Origin: Victivallales bacterium
GTDB taxonomy: Bacteria > Verrucomicrobiota > Lentisphaeria > Victivallales > Victivallaceae
Length of the DNA: 7,178 nt
Assembly: GCA_019038735.1 (NCBI GenBank)
Contig: JAHOYW010000230.1
Coordinates: 1 to 7,178, forward strand
Reading direction: 5' to 3'
Shown here: positions 6,174 through 7,178 of the stretch, one piece after another
Layout: each line of letters starts with the position of its first letter
Position numbering within the stretch: the stretch's first letter is position 1
The notes under the pieces: model-generated
What the model was told of the DNA's origin: nothing
What the model saw: the letters and a program-made list of their open reading frames with translations, nothing else
Database searches by the model: none
Made by a program: the position numbers and the translations under genes

Positions 6174-7178
6174 ATGAAAAAAAGAATATCATTATTAAAA
6201 AGATTTTTCAATGTTGATCTTTGGGAAATAAATTTGCGAAGTTTATCAGCGTTCCGCGCTTCATGTATAAAATTAGTGAGAATACTGGTTTTATCAATCC
6301 ATGGTTTTCTGGTAGATAAGTGCCCCTTACAAGCTTCGGCTTTAACTTTCTATACTATTTTTTCGATAGTCCCGCTTGCGGCAATAACTTTCGGCATCGC
6401 CAAAGGTTTCGGACTGCAAAAAAAATTACAGGCTGATTTAAACGCAAATTTTGCTGAATATCAGGAACTACTTAATAAATTATATGATCTGGCGGAGAAA
6501 GCTTTAGCTAAAGCGCAAAGCGGAACTATTGCTGTCATAGGTCTGGTAGTGTTATTCTTCACAGTAATCAAAGTCATCGGCAATATCGAACATTCCTTTA
6601 ACGATATTTGGGGAGTAAAGACTGCCCGCTCTTTATTCCGAAAATGTGGGGATTATACAATTTTACTTGTAGTCTGCCCGGCTCTTCTTTTATTTTCCAG
6701 CGGTGCGACGGTATATATAGAAAGACAAATATCACGTTTTGCCGACTCAGGATACATGTGGGAGTCTTTTGTTGGACCAATTACATTGTTGAGTATCAAA
6801 TTTATCCCTTTCTTTCTTTCATGGGTTCTATTCACCTTTATATACAAAACCATGCCCAATACCAGAGTTAAATTTTTATCAGCGGTTTTTGGAGGAATTG
6901 TCGCCGGTACATTATTTCAAATCTTACAACAATATTATATAATACTCCAACTGGCATTTTCGCATCAAAGTGCTATTTACGGAAGTTTTACAGCGGTTCC
7001 ATTATTCCTGCTCTGGCTGCAGTTAAGCTGGTATATCGTACTCTTGGGAGCCGAACTATCATTCGCTCATCAGAATATTGATACTTACGAATGTGAACCA
7101 TACGCGACAATCACCAGTGACGCCCAGCGCCAAAAACTTTTAATCAAGATCTCCGCTATAATAGTTAAGAATTTTATT
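6174..7178 (+). CDS. YihY/BrkB-family polytopic inner-membrane protein (3' end outside window)
   Basis: The frame is open from the ATG at 6174 to the window end, 335 codons without a stop. About six membrane segments are visible, at roughly 32-47, 56-78, 117-137, 161-180, 203-224 and 236-259, with a further one at 275-296. Family landmarks are 'Q-A-S-A-L-T-F-Y-T-I-F-S-I-V-P-L' at 53-68, 'N-I-E-H-S-F-N-D-I-W' at 137-146, 'Y-K-T-M-P-N-T-R-V' at 224-232, and 'S-A-I-Y-G-S-F-T-A-V-P-L-F-L-L-W' at 266-281. The late 'L-L-G-A-E-L-S-F-A' (290-298) is also typical. The family was once called ribonuclease BN, but that activity belongs to another protein. YihY/BrkB members are membrane proteins of unsettled function, with transport or envelope roles suggested. 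The tail from about 313 onward is charged and helical. It looks like the start of the cytoplasmic winged-helix extension carried by longer members, cut by the window edge. The gene is divergent from ftsK. Confidence 0.93.
   Translation, partial: MKKRISLLKRFFNVDLWEINLRSLSAFRASCIKLVRILVLSIHGFLVDKCPLQASALTFYTIFSIVPLAAITFGIAKGFGLQKKLQADLNANFAEYQELLNKLYDLAEKALAKAQSGTIAVIGLVVLFFTVIKVIGNIEHSFNDIWGVKTARSLFRKCGDYTILLVVCPALLLFSSGATVYIERQISRFADSGYMWESFVGPITLLSIKFIPFFLSWVLFTFIYKTMPNTRVKFLSAVFGGIVAGTLFQILQQYYIILQLAFSHQSAIYGSFTAVPLFLLWLQLSWYIVLLGAELSFAHQNIDTYECEPYATITSDAQRQKLLIKISAIIVKNFI

Noticed and set aside
6598..6871. Overlapping short open frames on both strands
   Set aside because: They lie inside the YihY-family gene, whose frame 6174-7178 carries all the family landmarks and runs off the window edge.

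Overview
The window is an AT-rich bacterial chromosome segment using the standard code. It carries six protein genes, two of them cut by the window edges. The gene content fits a Gram-negative-type bacterium of the PVC superphylum, most plausibly a Lentisphaerota/Victivallis-like lineage: a jelly-roll, carbohydrate-binding-like tail on a large protein, an AraC regulator beside a metal-dependent hydrolase, and an FtsK translocase followed by a RodZ-like membrane HTH protein. This placement is inferred from gene style, not from any marker gene, and is held with low to moderate confidence.

Left part (1-2798): a small, probably catabolic neighbourhood. The C-terminal 168 residues of a secreted or sugar-active protein (1-507, +) end in an 8-base overlap with a convergent AraC-family regulator (500-1324, -). 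The regulator is divergent from a 431-residue amidohydrolase-superfamily enzyme (1503-2798, +). The 178-base gap between them holds three direct copies of GTCTA, an imperfect inverted repeat, a plausible promoter and a good ribosome binding site. The simplest reading is a local regulator that controls the adjacent hydrolase, and possibly itself, in response to a small ligand, perhaps a sugar or sugar acid.

Middle part (2805-5968): a two-gene minus-strand unit for cell division and cell shape. A complete 804-residue FtsK/SpoIIIE DNA translocase is followed after 17 bases by a 243-residue RodZ-like protein with a cytoplasmic HTH, one membrane helix and an unusually short outer tail. The RodZ-like gene runs tail-to-tail into the amidohydrolase with only 6 bases between the stop codons.

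Right part (5969-7178): a 205-base AT-rich divergent promoter region, then a YihY/BrkB-family polytopic membrane protein (6174 to the window end, +). Its 335 visible codons cover the whole membrane domain and break off at the start of a probable C-terminal cytoplasmic extension.

No RNA genes, mobile elements, CRISPR arrays or convincing intrinsic terminators were seen. No clearly new system is visible. The parts most worth a second look are the AraC/amidohydrolase pair with its operator-like repeats and unassigned substrate, and the FtsK-RodZ-like pair.
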